A stretch of 64,000 nucleotides of DNA from Caldicellulosiruptor acetigenus (lineage in GTDB: Bacteria > Bacillota > Thermoanaerobacteria > Caldicellulosiruptorales > Caldicellulosiruptoraceae), in the NCBI RefSeq assembly GCF_026914305.1, contig NZ_CP113866.1, forward strand, positions 1,367,501 through 1,431,500, given 5' to 3'. This document shows positions 53,448-61,713 of the stretch, in pieces; positions within the stretch are counted from its first letter, which is position 1, and each line of letters starts with the position of its first letter. The position numbers and the translations under genes are program-made. The notes under the pieces were generated by a model. The model was given only the letters and a program-made list of their open reading frames with translations. It did no database searches and was not told where the DNA came from.

Positions 53448-54311
53448 TCACCTGTTTTCCTTTTCATATACCTGAAACTCGTCCCATATTTCTTCAAGTT
53501 TTTCAAGTGTCTTTGCAACCTCTTCTTTTTTCCTAAGACCTGTCGCAACAATTAATGCGTTTATTACACTCAGCGGTGCTACCAGCGAATCAGCAAATGA
53601 CACCATATCACTTCTGCAAATAAGAACATAGTCACTGTACTTGCACAGAGGTGATATTTTGCTGTCTGTAAGCGAAACTATCTTAGCACCCTGTTTTTTT
53701 GCGTACTGCAAAACCTTTAAAGTGCGCTTTGAATATCTCGGAAAACTAATGCCAATTATTAAATCATCACTTGTAATTCTAAATACCTGTTCGAAAATAT
53801 CACTGATGCCACTTGTTGTGATAACCTTGACATTGTCCAAAATCATATTTAAATAAAAACCCAAAAAATCAGCAAGTGCTGCAGAACTTCTAATTCCAAT
53901 AATGTATATCCTTTTTGCATTTACTATCTCATCCACAACCTGGTTGAAAACATTTTCGTCTATCTGCTCTAATGTCTGCTTTATCTTGTCCATGTCAGAA
54001 AGGAGAACACTTTTTAAAACCTCTTTTTCGTTTATTCTGCTTGCAGAAAGTTCTACCCTCTGCACTGATGTGAGCTTGCTTTTCATGAGTTCTTGTAAAG
54101 CCCGCTGAAATTCAGGGTAACCCTCAAAACCAAGCCTCTCAGCAAATCTTACAACTGTAGATTCACTCACACCAACTGAATTGCCAAGCGCAAGTGCTGT
54201 CATATATGCTGCTTTTTCTCCATGTTCTAAAATAAACTGGGCAATTTTCTTCTGCCCTTTACTAAACTCTGGCATAAGCTCAATTATCCTGGCTTCTAAA
54301 TCGTGGGTCAT
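53448..54311 (-). CDS. RpiR/MurR-family transcriptional regulator
   Basis: 287 residues. N-terminal HTH_6 (SVGVSESTVVRFAERLGFEGY) and C-terminal SIS sugar-phosphate-binding domain (about 125-255; IYIIGIRSSAALADFL, GISFPRYSKRTLKVL). Regulates sugar or amino-sugar genes in relatives. Target genes unknown. Starts 13 bases after the YpmA-like gene. Confidence 0.88.
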   Translation of the reverse strand: MTHDLEARIIELMPEFSKGQKKIAQFILEHGEKAAYMTALALGNSVGVSESTVVRFAERLGFEGYPEFQRALQELMKSKLTSVQRVELSASRINEKEVLKSVLLSDMDKIKQTLEQIDENVFNQVVDEIVNAKRIYIIGIRSSAALADFLGFYLNMILDNVKVITTSGISDIFEQVFRITSDDLIIGISFPRYSKRTLKVLQYAKKQGAKIVSLTDSKISPLCKYSDYVLICRSDMVSFADSLVAPLSVINALIVATGLRKKEEVAKTLEKLEEIWDEFQVYEKENR

Positions 54312-54324
54312 CTTGCATTTCTCC

Positions 54325-54489
54325 TTATGTTTGGTATATGCTTATAACAATCTTATTGTGGCTTCTTGAAAGCCCCACAATAATATTTTTGTCTTTCAAA
54401 CTTTTGTTAAGAAAATCTATTATTTTATAGATTGGAACATTTTCTTCAAATTCCATTGAAGAGATAAGTTCAAGCTTTTCGTTTTCCAT
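54325..54489 (-). CDS. small YpmA-like protein (DUF4264)
   Basis: 54 residues. Pattern MENEKLELISSMEFEENVPI, YKIIDFLNKSLKD and a C-terminal KIVISIYQT match the small YpmA/DUF4264 family of Firmicutes by eye. Function unknown. ATG 54489 is chosen; ATG 54504 is possible. It ends 13 bases before the RpiR gene, so both are likely in one operon. Confidence 0.65.
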   Translation of the reverse strand: MENEKLELISSMEFEENVPIYKIIDFLNKSLKDKNIIVGLSRSHNKIVISIYQT

Positions 54490-54530
54490 TTTTATATCCC
54501 ACATCCTGTTCTTTTTATTATTCTTTATTA

Positions 54531-54536
54531 ATTATA
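54531..54536 (-). promoter_or_regulatory. extended -10 promoter for the YpmA-like gene and rpiR
   Basis: Minus-strand TGATATAAT (extended -10, TATAAT at 54531-54536) with a weak -35 (CTTATAA-like). It is 42 bases before the YpmA start codon. Confidence 0.55.
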
Positions 54537-54569
54537 TCACAATGCTTATGTTCTTATAAGAGCATCTTT

Positions 54570-54615
54570 AAAAGAAAAAAAGGAAGAACACTATTTTTTG
54601 TCCTTCCTTTTTTAC
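54570..54615 (-). terminator. terminator after the carboxyltransferase cluster
   Basis: Minus-strand stem AAAAGGAAGGAC with GTTCTTCCTTTTT (about 54600-54612 and 54575-54589) and an AAAAAATAGT loop, ending in T-rich sequence. Begins within the oadA stop region. Confidence 0.8.
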
Positions 54616-56003
54616 ACAGGATACACTTTGTTACCCTGAACAAGGTCAACGTCAACCTTGTATTTTTTTGCGAACCTTAACTTGAAAAAATTTTCTGCAA
54701 GTTGAGGGAATAAACAGTAAGTTACCACATCAGTATCATTTTCAATATACTCCTTGATTTTTTCTTTTGCATTTTCAAGCTCTGGCGAAATTAAATCTGC
54801 AGGTCTGCAGGTTATCTCTTTTTCGTCTTTCAAGATTTTTCTTTTTATCTCTTCATTCACAGGAGCTGGAGGTTTTCCGTACTCACCTTTAAAATACGCT
54901 TTTGTTTCCTTTGTAACAAGCTTGTATCTCTCACCTGCTACAACATTCAAAACAGCTTGTGTTCCCACAATTTGACTTGTAGGAGTTACAAGTGGCGGAT
55001 ATCCAAAATCTTTTCGAACCTCAGGAACTTCTTTTAAAACCTCATCTAACTTGTCTTCCTGCCCTTGTTCTTTTAGCTGAGAAATAAGATTTGATAGCAT
55101 TCCACCAGGTATTTGATAATGAAGAGCGTTTATGTCAACACTTAATACTTTCGGGTCAAGAAGCCCTTTTTTTATATACTCTTCTCTGAGTACTTTAAAA
55201 TATTCGCTTGCCTCGTTTATCTTTTCTAAATCAAGTTTTGGAGCATATTCTGTGTTTTCAAGTGCATATACAATTGTTTCGGTTGGCGGCTGGGAAGTGC
55301 CCAGTGCAAGCGGAGATAAAGCCGTGTCAATACCATCCACACCTGCTTCGATAGCTTTCAAATATGTCATTGACCCAAATCCTGTGGTGTAGTGTGTGTG
55401 AAGATGAATAGGAAGTTTTACCTGCTCTTTTAACGCTTTTACAAGTTTATAAGCATCAAATGGAGAGAGAAGCCCAGCCATGTCTTTTATACAAATTGAG
55501 TCTGCCCCAAGCTCTTCTATTTGTTTTGCCAAATTTACATAGTTTTCAATAGTATGATAAGGAGAGACAGTGTATGATATGGCAACCTGGGCATGTCCTT
55601 TTTCTTTTTTTGCTACTTTTAGAGCCATTTCAATATTCCGAATGTCATTGAGCGCATCAAATATTCTTATAATATCAATGCCATAGTATATAGCTTTTTT
55701 TACAAACTCTTCAACAACATCATCAGGATAATGCCTATAACCAACAAGATTTTGTCCTCGAAGAAGCATCTGGAGCTTTGTCTTTTTAAAAGCAGTTCTC
55801 AGCTTTTTTAATCTTTCCCATGGGTCTTCATTGAAAAACCTCAGACACGCATCAAATGTAGCACCGCCCCAGCACTCAACCGAATAATAACCAACTTGGT
55901 CAAGCACAGGAGCAATCTCAAGCATCTGTTCAGTTGTCATGCGGGTTGCAATGAGTGACTGATGAGCATCTCTCAGTATTGTTTCTGTTATTTTTACCCC
56001 CAT
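54612..56003 (-). CDS. oadA: oxaloacetate decarboxylase alpha / transcarboxylase 5S-type subunit
   Basis: 463 residues without the fused biotin domain. It has the HMGL-like catalytic domain: TETILRDAHQSLIATRMTTE, carboxyl-Lys region SICIKDMAGLL and HLHTHYTTGFG (metal ligands). It transfers CO2 between oxaloacetate/pyruvate and biotin. The separate biotin carrier gene lies upstream, as in the soluble transcarboxylase, not the full sodium pump. Ends at a strong terminator. Confidence 0.9.
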   Translation of the reverse strand: MGVKITETILRDAHQSLIATRMTTEQMLEIAPVLDQVGYYSVECWGGATFDACLRFFNEDPWERLKKLRTAFKKTKLQMLLRGQNLVGYRHYPDDVVEEFVKKAIYYGIDIIRIFDALNDIRNIEMALKVAKKEKGHAQVAISYTVSPYHTIENYVNLAKQIEELGADSICIKDMAGLLSPFDAYKLVKALKEQVKLPIHLHTHYTTGFGSMTYLKAIEAGVDGIDTALSPLALGTSQPPTETIVYALENTEYAPKLDLEKINEASEYFKVLREEYIKKGLLDPKVLSVDINALHYQIPGGMLSNLISQLKEQGQEDKLDEVLKEVPEVRKDFGYPPLVTPTSQIVGTQAVLNVVAGERYKLVTKETKAYFKGEYGKPPAPVNEEIKRKILKDEKEITCRPADLISPELENAKEKIKEYIENDTDVVTYCLFPQLAENFFKLRFAKKYKVDVDLVQGNKVYPV

Positions 56004-56031
56004 TATTTTTAAAACCTCCAGAAAATTTTTC

Positions 56032-56418
56032 TTACTCTATTTCAAACAGCAAATCTCCTTTTGCTACCTTCTGCCCTTCCTTTACATGTATTCTTTTAAT
56101 TTTTCCTTTGACAGGTGCAGTTATTTCATTTTCCATTTTCATGGCTTCAAGAATTAAAACAGGTTCATTTGCATCCACAACATCGCCTTCACTTTTCAGC
56201 AGCCTTACAATAGTACCCGGAAGCTGGGCAACAACCGAATTTTTATCAGAAGAAGGTACAGAGCTTTGTTTTGTTTTATCCTCATGTCTTTCCTGTTTTG
56301 GCTCAAAATGGCCAATCTTAGGTCTTGGCACAACAGTAGTAGCATTTTCAACTCCTATTTCTTCCACTTCTACAACAAATTCTTGGTCATTAATCTTTAC
56401 CTTGAACTTTCTCATCAC
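56032..56418 (-). CDS. biotin carrier subunit (biotinyl domain protein)
   Basis: 128 residues from GTG 56418 (or ATG 56415) after GGAGG. The C-terminal biotinyl domain has the lysine in LEAMKMENEITAPV. A Pro/Ser-rich linker (VPRPKIGHFEPKQERHED) joins it to an N-terminal small domain (MRKFKVKINDQEFVVEVEEI). 1.3S-like carrier between the two carboxyltransferase subunits. Confidence 0.92.
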   Translation of the reverse strand: MMRKFKVKINDQEFVVEVEEIGVENATTVVPRPKIGHFEPKQERHEDKTKQSSVPSSDKNSVVAQLPGTIVRLLKSEGDVVDANEPVLILEAMKMENEITAPVKGKIKRIHVKEGQKVAKGDLLFEIE

Positions 56419-56423
56419 AAGCT

Positions 56424-56615
56424 TTACCTCCATCTATAAAACATCTGTGACTGATTGAGTATCATCTCTCTCGCACCTTTGACCCACTTATTTTGCTGTT
56501 TTGTTATGTTTGTGATTTTATATTGACCTTTACCCATCACAATGTGCAGACATGCACAAATACAAGCAAGTTCTTCTTTTGTAATGGTTGAAATAGTGCT
56601 GACCTGAGCATACAT
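56424..56615 (-). CDS. small subunit-like protein of the carboxyltransferase cluster
   Basis: 63 residues, no membrane helix. The pattern KEELACICACLHI followed by a short polar stretch and NKWVKGAREMILNQSQ looks like the short C-terminal helix-plus-WxxxGR-type stretch of MmdD/OadG gamma subunits and of AccE epsilon subunits, but without the membrane anchor. It sits between the large carboxyltransferase gene and the biotin carrier. The family call is tentative. RBS AAAGGAGAG precedes the ATG. Confidence 0.55.
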   Translation of the reverse strand: MYAQVSTISTITKEELACICACLHIVMGKGQYKITNITKQQNKWVKGAREMILNQSQMFYRWR

Positions 56616-56651
56616 TTTTAAAACACTCTCCTTTTTTTACAAAAATACATT

Positions 56652-58196
56652 TTATAATGGAATATTGCCATGCTTTTTGGGGGGCCTTTGCTCTCTTTTT
56701 GTAATGGAAATTTTGAGCGCCTCAATGATTTTGTTGCGGGTAAGCTGTGGCTCAATCACATCGTCAACATACCCGCGGGCAGCTGCAATGTATGGATTTG
56801 CAAACTTTTGAGTATACTCTTCTATCCTTCTTTTTCTTTCCTCTTCGGGATTTTGAGCGTTTTGTATCTCTTTTCTAAATATAATATTTGCTGCGCCATC
56901 CGGTCCCATAACAGCTATCTCGGCAGTTGGCCATGCAAACACAAAGTCTGCACCAATGTGTTTGCTGCTCATTGCAATGTAAGCCCCACCATATGCCTTT
57001 CTCAAAATTACATTTATTTTGGGAACTGTCGCCTCTGAGTAAGCATACAAAACCTTAGCTCCATGACGAATTATTCCATTGTGCTCTTGGTTAACACCTG
57101 GCAAAAATCCAGGCACGTCTGTAAATGTTATTATAGGAATATTGAAAGCATCGCAAAATCTTACAAATCGCGCTATCTTGTCAGATGAATCATAATCAAG
57201 CACTCCAGCGTTCACTTTGGGCTGATTTGCTACAATTCCTACGCTAAAGCCCCCTATTCTACCAAATCCTACAACAGCATTTTGAGCAAAATAAGGTTGT
57301 ACCTCTAAAAATTCTTGATTGTCTACTACTTTATAAATTATTTCTTTTACATCATAAGCTTTGTTTGGTTCTGACGGAATTATACTTTCGAGCTCTGGTA
57401 TAAGCCTTTTTTCTGAATCAGATGACATTATAAAAGGTGGGTCTTCCATGTTATTTGAGGGTATAAATGACAATAAATACTTTATCATGTCAAGCAGGTG
57501 ATACTCATCCTCTGCAATAAAATGAGCAACTCCGCTTTTTGAGCTGTGGGTGTAAGCACCACCAAGCTCTTCAAAGGATATCTCCTCTCCAGTCACAGCT
57601 TTTATAACCTGAGGTCCTGTAACAAACATTTGGCTGGTTTTGTCCACCATAAAAATAAAATCCATAATAGCAGGAGAGTATACAGCTCCACCTGCACAAG
57701 GTCCCATGATAGCTGCAATTTGTGGAATTACACCTGATGCCATGGTATTTCTATAGAAGATTTCACCATACCCTGCTAATGCATCAACACCTTCTTGAAT
57801 TCTTGCACCACCAGAATCATTTATACCTATTACTGGACAACCATATTTTAATGCTAAGTCCAAAACTTTACAAATCTTTTTTGCATGCATCTCTCCAAGT
57901 GAACCGCCTATCGAAGTAAAATCTTGAGCATAAACAAATACTTTTCTGCCATTGACTGTTCCATAACCTGTTACAACACCATCACAGGGGACAAATGTAT
58001 CTTTCATATCAAATTCTTGACATCTGTGCTCAACAAACATGTCTATTTCATTGAAGCTTCCAGGGTCAAGTAAATATTCTATCCTCTCTCTGCAAGTAAG
58101 TTTTTTGCTATCATGCTGTTTTTTTACTTTATCTTCTCCACCAAGTTTTAGTATTCTTTCTCTCTTTTGCTTGAGCTCTTTGAGCTTGTCTGTCAT
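56652..58196 (-). CDS. acyl-CoA carboxylase carboxyltransferase / methylmalonyl-CoA 12S-type subunit
   Basis: 514 residues with crotonase-like halves. N-half glycine loop GINDSGGARIQEGVDALAGYGEIF (partly) and MGPCAGGAVYSPAIMDF; C-half motifs ITFTDVPGFLPG, AYGGAYIAMSSKHIGADF and GPDGAANIIFRK, which bind the acyl-CoA and carboxybiotin. This is the PccB/MmdA/12S class; which acyl-CoA it uses cannot be read directly. First gene of the cluster. Confidence 0.93.
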   Translation of the reverse strand: MTDKLKELKQKRERILKLGGEDKVKKQHDSKKLTCRERIEYLLDPGSFNEIDMFVEHRCQEFDMKDTFVPCDGVVTGYGTVNGRKVFVYAQDFTSIGGSLGEMHAKKICKVLDLALKYGCPVIGINDSGGARIQEGVDALAGYGEIFYRNTMASGVIPQIAAIMGPCAGGAVYSPAIMDFIFMVDKTSQMFVTGPQVIKAVTGEEISFEELGGAYTHSSKSGVAHFIAEDEYHLLDMIKYLLSFIPSNNMEDPPFIMSSDSEKRLIPELESIIPSEPNKAYDVKEIIYKVVDNQEFLEVQPYFAQNAVVGFGRIGGFSVGIVANQPKVNAGVLDYDSSDKIARFVRFCDAFNIPIITFTDVPGFLPGVNQEHNGIIRHGAKVLYAYSEATVPKINVILRKAYGGAYIAMSSKHIGADFVFAWPTAEIAVMGPDGAANIIFRKEIQNAQNPEEERKRRIEEYTQKFANPYIAAARGYVDDVIEPQLTRNKIIEALKISITKREQRPPKKHGNIPL

Positions 58197-58229
58197 TAAA
58201 AATCCTCCTCAAAGGTGATTTATCATGTA

Positions 58230-58252
58230 GTATTAATATCTGGTATTAATAT
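58230..58252 (-). promoter_or_regulatory. direct repeat near the carboxyltransferase promoter, possible operator
   Basis: Two exact copies of GTATTAATAT (58230-58239 and 58243-58252) repeat with a 13-base period, just downstream of the predicted transcription start, in front of the carboxyltransferase gene. Could bind a repressor; no match to a known operator recognised. Confidence 0.45.
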
Positions 58253-58267
58253 ATTATGCTAATTTCT

Positions 58268-58296
58268 ATTTTATAACATCCAAATATTTTTAGCAA
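58268..58296 (-). promoter_or_regulatory. promoter of the carboxyltransferase cluster
   Basis: Minus-strand -35 TTGCTA (58291-58296), 17-base spacer, -10 TAAAAT (58268-58273). Confidence 0.65.
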
Positions 58297-58309
58297 GAAA
58301 AAATTGAAA

Positions 58310-58375
58310 AAATAAAATGAGGGTGTGGACTTTTTATAAAAGGTACTTTTTTGGATATTGTCCACACCCTTTATT
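58310..58375 (-). terminator. terminator after speB
   Basis: Stem GGGTGTGGAC / GTCCACACCC (58360-58369 with 58321-58330), 29-base loop, then TCATTTTATTTTTTC on the minus strand. Between speB and the carboxyltransferase promoter. Confidence 0.75.
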
Positions 58376-58396
58376 TTAAAAATTCTCCCAAAAATT

Positions 58397-59254
58397 TTAC
58401 TCTATCATCAATATCAGCTCTCTTACTATCTTTGCGGCAAGTAGTGCTGTTCTGTCAGAAATATCGTAGTATGGAGCAACTTCCACTATGTCTGCTCCTA
58501 TTATATCGAGGTCCTTTAATTTAAGTAAAATGTCAAAAAAATCCGAAGATAGAATTCCGCCTGGCTCAGGTGTTCCTGTACCAGGTGCAAAAGCCGGGTC
58601 AAAAACATCTATATCTATCGATAGGTATACCTTTTTGCCTTTTAAATTTTTTATTACATCATCAATTTTACACCATTTGTCAACCAAATAAAGATTGCTA
58701 TTCTTTTTTGCAAATTCAATTTCTTCTTTAGATCCAGACCTTATACCAAATTGGTATATATTTTTAAAGCCTATTAGCTCACCAACTCTTCTCATGACAG
58801 TGGCATGTGAAAACTTTTCACCAAGATACTCTTCTCTCATATCAGCATGAGCATCAAAATGAAGTACATACAACTCTTCATCAGTTGAATTTGCTGCCGC
58901 CTTTATTAGAGGAAAACTAATCAGATGTTCACCGCCCAAGAAAATAGGAACTTTTCTTTCTTCAAACAGCTTACAAGCAAACTGATATATTGTCTCAATA
59001 CTTTTTTCAATATTTCCAAAAGGAAGCTCTAAATCTCCCATATCACAAAAGGTCTTATCATAAAGGCTTTTGTCTTGATAGATAGAATACTCCTCCAGCT
59101 CTATTGACACTTCTCTTATCTTTGCAGGTGCAAAACGCGAGCCAGGTTTAAAGCTTACTGTTAAATCCATAGGAATTCCGGCTAAAACTATGGTACTTGC
59201 TTGATAATTTTCTGTTGCACATAGAAAAAAAGGTTTGTAGAGATTAAAGCCCAT
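58397..59254 (-). CDS. speB: agmatinase / ureohydrolase
   Basis: 285 residues. Manganese motifs: GGEHLISFP, HFDAHADMR and SIDIDVFDPAFAPGTGTPEPGG (split: SIDIDVFDPAF, GTPEPGG). Splits agmatine to putrescine and urea. 17 bases after speE. Confidence 0.93.
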   Translation of the reverse strand: MGFNLYKPFFLCATENYQASTIVLAGIPMDLTVSFKPGSRFAPAKIREVSIELEEYSIYQDKSLYDKTFCDMGDLELPFGNIEKSIETIYQFACKLFEERKVPIFLGGEHLISFPLIKAAANSTDEELYVLHFDAHADMREEYLGEKFSHATVMRRVGELIGFKNIYQFGIRSGSKEEIEFAKKNSNLYLVDKWCKIDDVIKNLKGKKVYLSIDIDVFDPAFAPGTGTPEPGGILSSDFFDILLKLKDLDIIGADIVEVAPYYDISDRTALLAAKIVRELILMIE

Positions 59255-59271
59255 TCATTTTTACTCCTTTT

Positions 59272-60108
59272 TTATTTTATAATTTCCTGGACAAAAGTTG
59301 GCAGTGCAAATAGAGCTTTATGCAACTCCGGATTGTAATATTTTGTATCAATTCTTTTTATCTTTGAAATATCCACCTCAAGCGGATCATACTTCTTAGA
59401 ACCAAGAGTAAAACTCCAAAGCCCGCTTGGATATGTTGGAATAAATCCAAGATAAAGTCTTGTTATTGGGAAAATAGACTTTACTGCATGAAATACATTT
59501 TTTATCAATTCCTGGTCATAAAAAGGCGACTCGGTCTGTGCAACAAAAAGTCCATCCTCTTTCAAGCATTCAAATACCGCCTTATAAAAACTATCTTGGA
59601 AAAGCCCCACTGCTGGTCCAACAGGATCTGTTGAATCCACAATTATAACATCAAACATGTTTTTGTTCTCAGATACAAATTTTATTCCGTCGGTTATTAT
59701 GACCTCTGCTCTTTCGTCATCAAGTGCACAACTTATCTCAGGAAGGTATTTCTTGCTTGCTTCTACAACTTCTCTATCAATCTCGATTAAATATGCCTTT
59801 TCAACCTCGTCATGTTTGAGAATTTCTCTGATAACTCCTCCGTCTCCCCCACCTATGACAGCAACCTTTTTGGGATTTGGATGGGTGAATAAAGGAACAT
59901 GAGAAATTAACTCATGGTAACAAAACTCATCAGCAATTGTTGTTTGAACAGCGCCGTCCAGTACAAGCATCCTACCAAACTGTTTGGTTTCAAGTATTGC
60001 CAAGTCTTGATATTGAGTCTTTGCCGTATAAATGGTCCTTGTTATCTTGCATGTAAATCCCAAGTCAGGAGTCTGTTGCTCGGTAAACCAAAGTTCCATC
60101 TCAGCCAA
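59272..60108 (-). CDS. speE: spermidine synthase (aminopropyltransferase)
   Basis: 278 residues. [14 protein letters not shown], the DAHP-type [12 protein letters not shown] and [14 protein letters not shown] at the N-terminus are family signatures. Uses decarboxylated S-adenosylmethionine; its product methylthioadenosine is recycled by mtnP-mtnA at 11.6-13.4 kb. Start TTG 60108, spaced 9 after GGAGG. speA and speD are not in the window. Confidence 0.95.
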   Translation of the reverse strand: MAEMELWFTEQQTPDLGFTCKITRTIYTAKTQYQDLAILETKQFGRMLVLDGAVQTTIADEFCYHELISHVPLFTHPNPKKVAVIGGGDGGVIREILKHDEVEKAYLIEIDREVVEASKKYLPEISCALDDERAEVIITDGIKFVSENKNMFDVIIVDSTDPVGPAVGLFQDSFYKAVFECLKEDGLFVAQTESPFYDQELIKNVFHAVKSIFPITRLYLGFIPTYPSGLWSFTLGSKKYDPLEVDISKIKRIDTKYYNPELHKALFALPTFVQEIIK

Positions 60109-60151
60109 TTTCTATTTACCTCCTTGCCGAAAACTTTAAACAACAGTGAAT

Positions 60152-60180
60152 ATATTACAATATCCGACAAATAAATTCAA
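60152..60180 (-). promoter_or_regulatory. speE-speB promoter
   Basis: Minus-strand -35 TTGAAT (60175-60180), 17-base spacer, -10 TAATAT (60152-60157). Confidence 0.6.
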
Positions 60181-60184
60181 GTTA

Positions 60185-61006
60185 TTAATTTTTTCGTCCT
60201 AACATGTCTATAAAATTTAAAAGCGTATTTTTTTCAATAACCTTTGAAAATGAGAGGTGTTCAGATAAAACATTGAGTCCAAAAACAACTACAAACACAG
60301 TCCATATCAAAAACGAATTGTAGGCTTTTGAATAGCTATTTGTCAAAATGAGAAAGAACAGATACCCAATCGCGTTAGAGCCGGCATCTCCAAGCATATA
60401 AAATTCTCTCAAATCACCTACAAAAAACGGAATGGTTAAAGTCAAAAGCACAACTGCTGTACTGTCAAGATGCACAAAAAAACTAAGTATTACACCGAAT
60501 ATCCATAGCACCTTTATGCATCTGCCAGGTCGAAGGTCAAACAGGTTAAAGAGATTAACACACAGCGAACCCAAAATAGTATAAAAAACTGACTGAGCTA
60601 CTTCTTTGTGTAAAATCATACTTGAGATAAAAATCACAGCTGGCACTGATATCATCTTTAAAAGTCCAGTTGAAAATTCACCATTTTTTATAAATCTTAT
60701 AACATGTCCTTTAAAACCTTTGCTTTTATTGTCACCAAAAATGTCGTCCAACAAACCTATAAAGGATATGCACCACATCGAAATAGCCACAACTAACCAT
60801 TTAGCATTTGAAGTACGAAAAAATATCTGTAATAAGTATATAACCCAGCTCAGCGACAAAACAATACCCATACAACACGGAATTTTCTTACCTCTAAAAT
60901 TTTCTTTCAACAAAAGATTGTATTTTTTAAGATAGAAAGTGGAAAGAATTAGCATCCCTATTTCGAATCCACAAAAAATTAAATAATCCTTTACCAGATT
61001 TTTCAC
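60185..61006 (-). CDS. MraY/WecA-like glycosyl-1-phosphate transferase family membrane protein
   Basis: About 273 residues with eight or so hydrophobic helices. The phospho-sugar transferase motifs are recognisable but short: SFIGLLDDIFG (DD motif, about 78-88 from this start), GSLCVNLFNLFDLRPGR (NxxNxxD-type) and FYMLGDAGSNAIGYLF. It lacks some loops of full MraY. The start is GTG 61006, overlapping the GT2 stop (GTGA). It is coupled to the family-2 glycosyltransferase. Confidence 0.75.
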   Translation of the reverse strand: MKNLVKDYLIFCGFEIGMLILSTFYLKKYNLLLKENFRGKKIPCCMGIVLSLSWVIYLLQIFFRTSNAKWLVVAISMWCISFIGLLDDIFGDNKSKGFKGHVIRFIKNGEFSTGLLKMISVPAVIFISSMILHKEVAQSVFYTILGSLCVNLFNLFDLRPGRCIKVLWIFGVILSFFVHLDSTAVVLLTLTIPFFVGDLREFYMLGDAGSNAIGYLFFLILTNSYSKAYNSFLIWTVFVVVFGLNVLSEHLSFSKVIEKNTLLNFIDMLGRKN

Positions 61007-61671
61007 GCCCTCCATTTGGTAATAAAAACCCAAAATATATCCTTCATCTGTCGAATTTTATGTAATAAATCTTTCAAACTTTTTCCCTTTTCGTCGTGTG
61101 AAAAATCAAACTCAACCTCTTTTATCTCATAACCCATATTAATAAAATCAATTAACATTGAAATGTCAACTCCATATCTGTCAGGAATGTATTTGATATC
61201 TTTTAAAACAGAAAATGGAATTATCCTCTGACCACTGAGACAATGCTCAACCTCTTTTCTGGTATAAATTCTCACCACAAACTTAGCAAACTTTTTCACA
61301 ACTCCAAAACCTTTTTTTCTCACTTTTATAGGATAACCAATTAGCATTTGTTTATCGTTTAGAACAAAAACTTTTTCACAAAATGCTTGCAACTCTTCTT
61401 TTTTTACCTTTAAGTCACCATCCAGAAGGATTATCCTGTCAAAAGACCTGTCTTTGAGATATTCAAATGCTGTTTTTAGAGCCGCACCCTTGCCTTTGTT
61501 TTTATCATGTCTTAGTATGATGCACTTATCACACTTAAGTAAAATCTTTTTCTTAGAACCATCATCAATAACAAGTATATTTTTTATAAACTCTATGTTA
61601 GATAAGTCCAGAAGAAGCTTTTTAAAAGATTGTGGAGGATTGTATACAGGAATTACCACAACAATATTCAA
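61003..61671 (-). CDS. family 2 glycosyltransferase
   Basis: About 222 residues, DPM1-like. VVVIPVYNPPQSFKKLL, VIDDGSKKK, KGKGAALKTAFEYL and LLDGDLKVK give the nucleotide-sugar site; no membrane helix. The start is TTG 61671, 9 bases after AGAGGA. Coupled with the MraY-like gene. Likely modifies a polyprenyl-linked sugar, by context. Confidence 0.85.
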   Translation of the reverse strand: MNIVVVIPVYNPPQSFKKLLLDLSNIEFIKNILVIDDGSKKKILLKCDKCIILRHDKNKGKGAALKTAFEYLKDRSFDRIILLDGDLKVKKEELQAFCEKVFVLNDKQMLIGYPIKVRKKGFGVVKKFAKFVVRIYTRKEVEHCLSGQRIIPFSVLKDIKYIPDRYGVDISMLIDFINMGYEIKEVEFDFSHDEKGKSLKDLLHKIRQMKDIFWVFITKWRA

Positions 61672-61713
61672 TTGTTTTCTTCCTCTCATGAGAAGTTTGC
61701 AAAATCAAATTCT

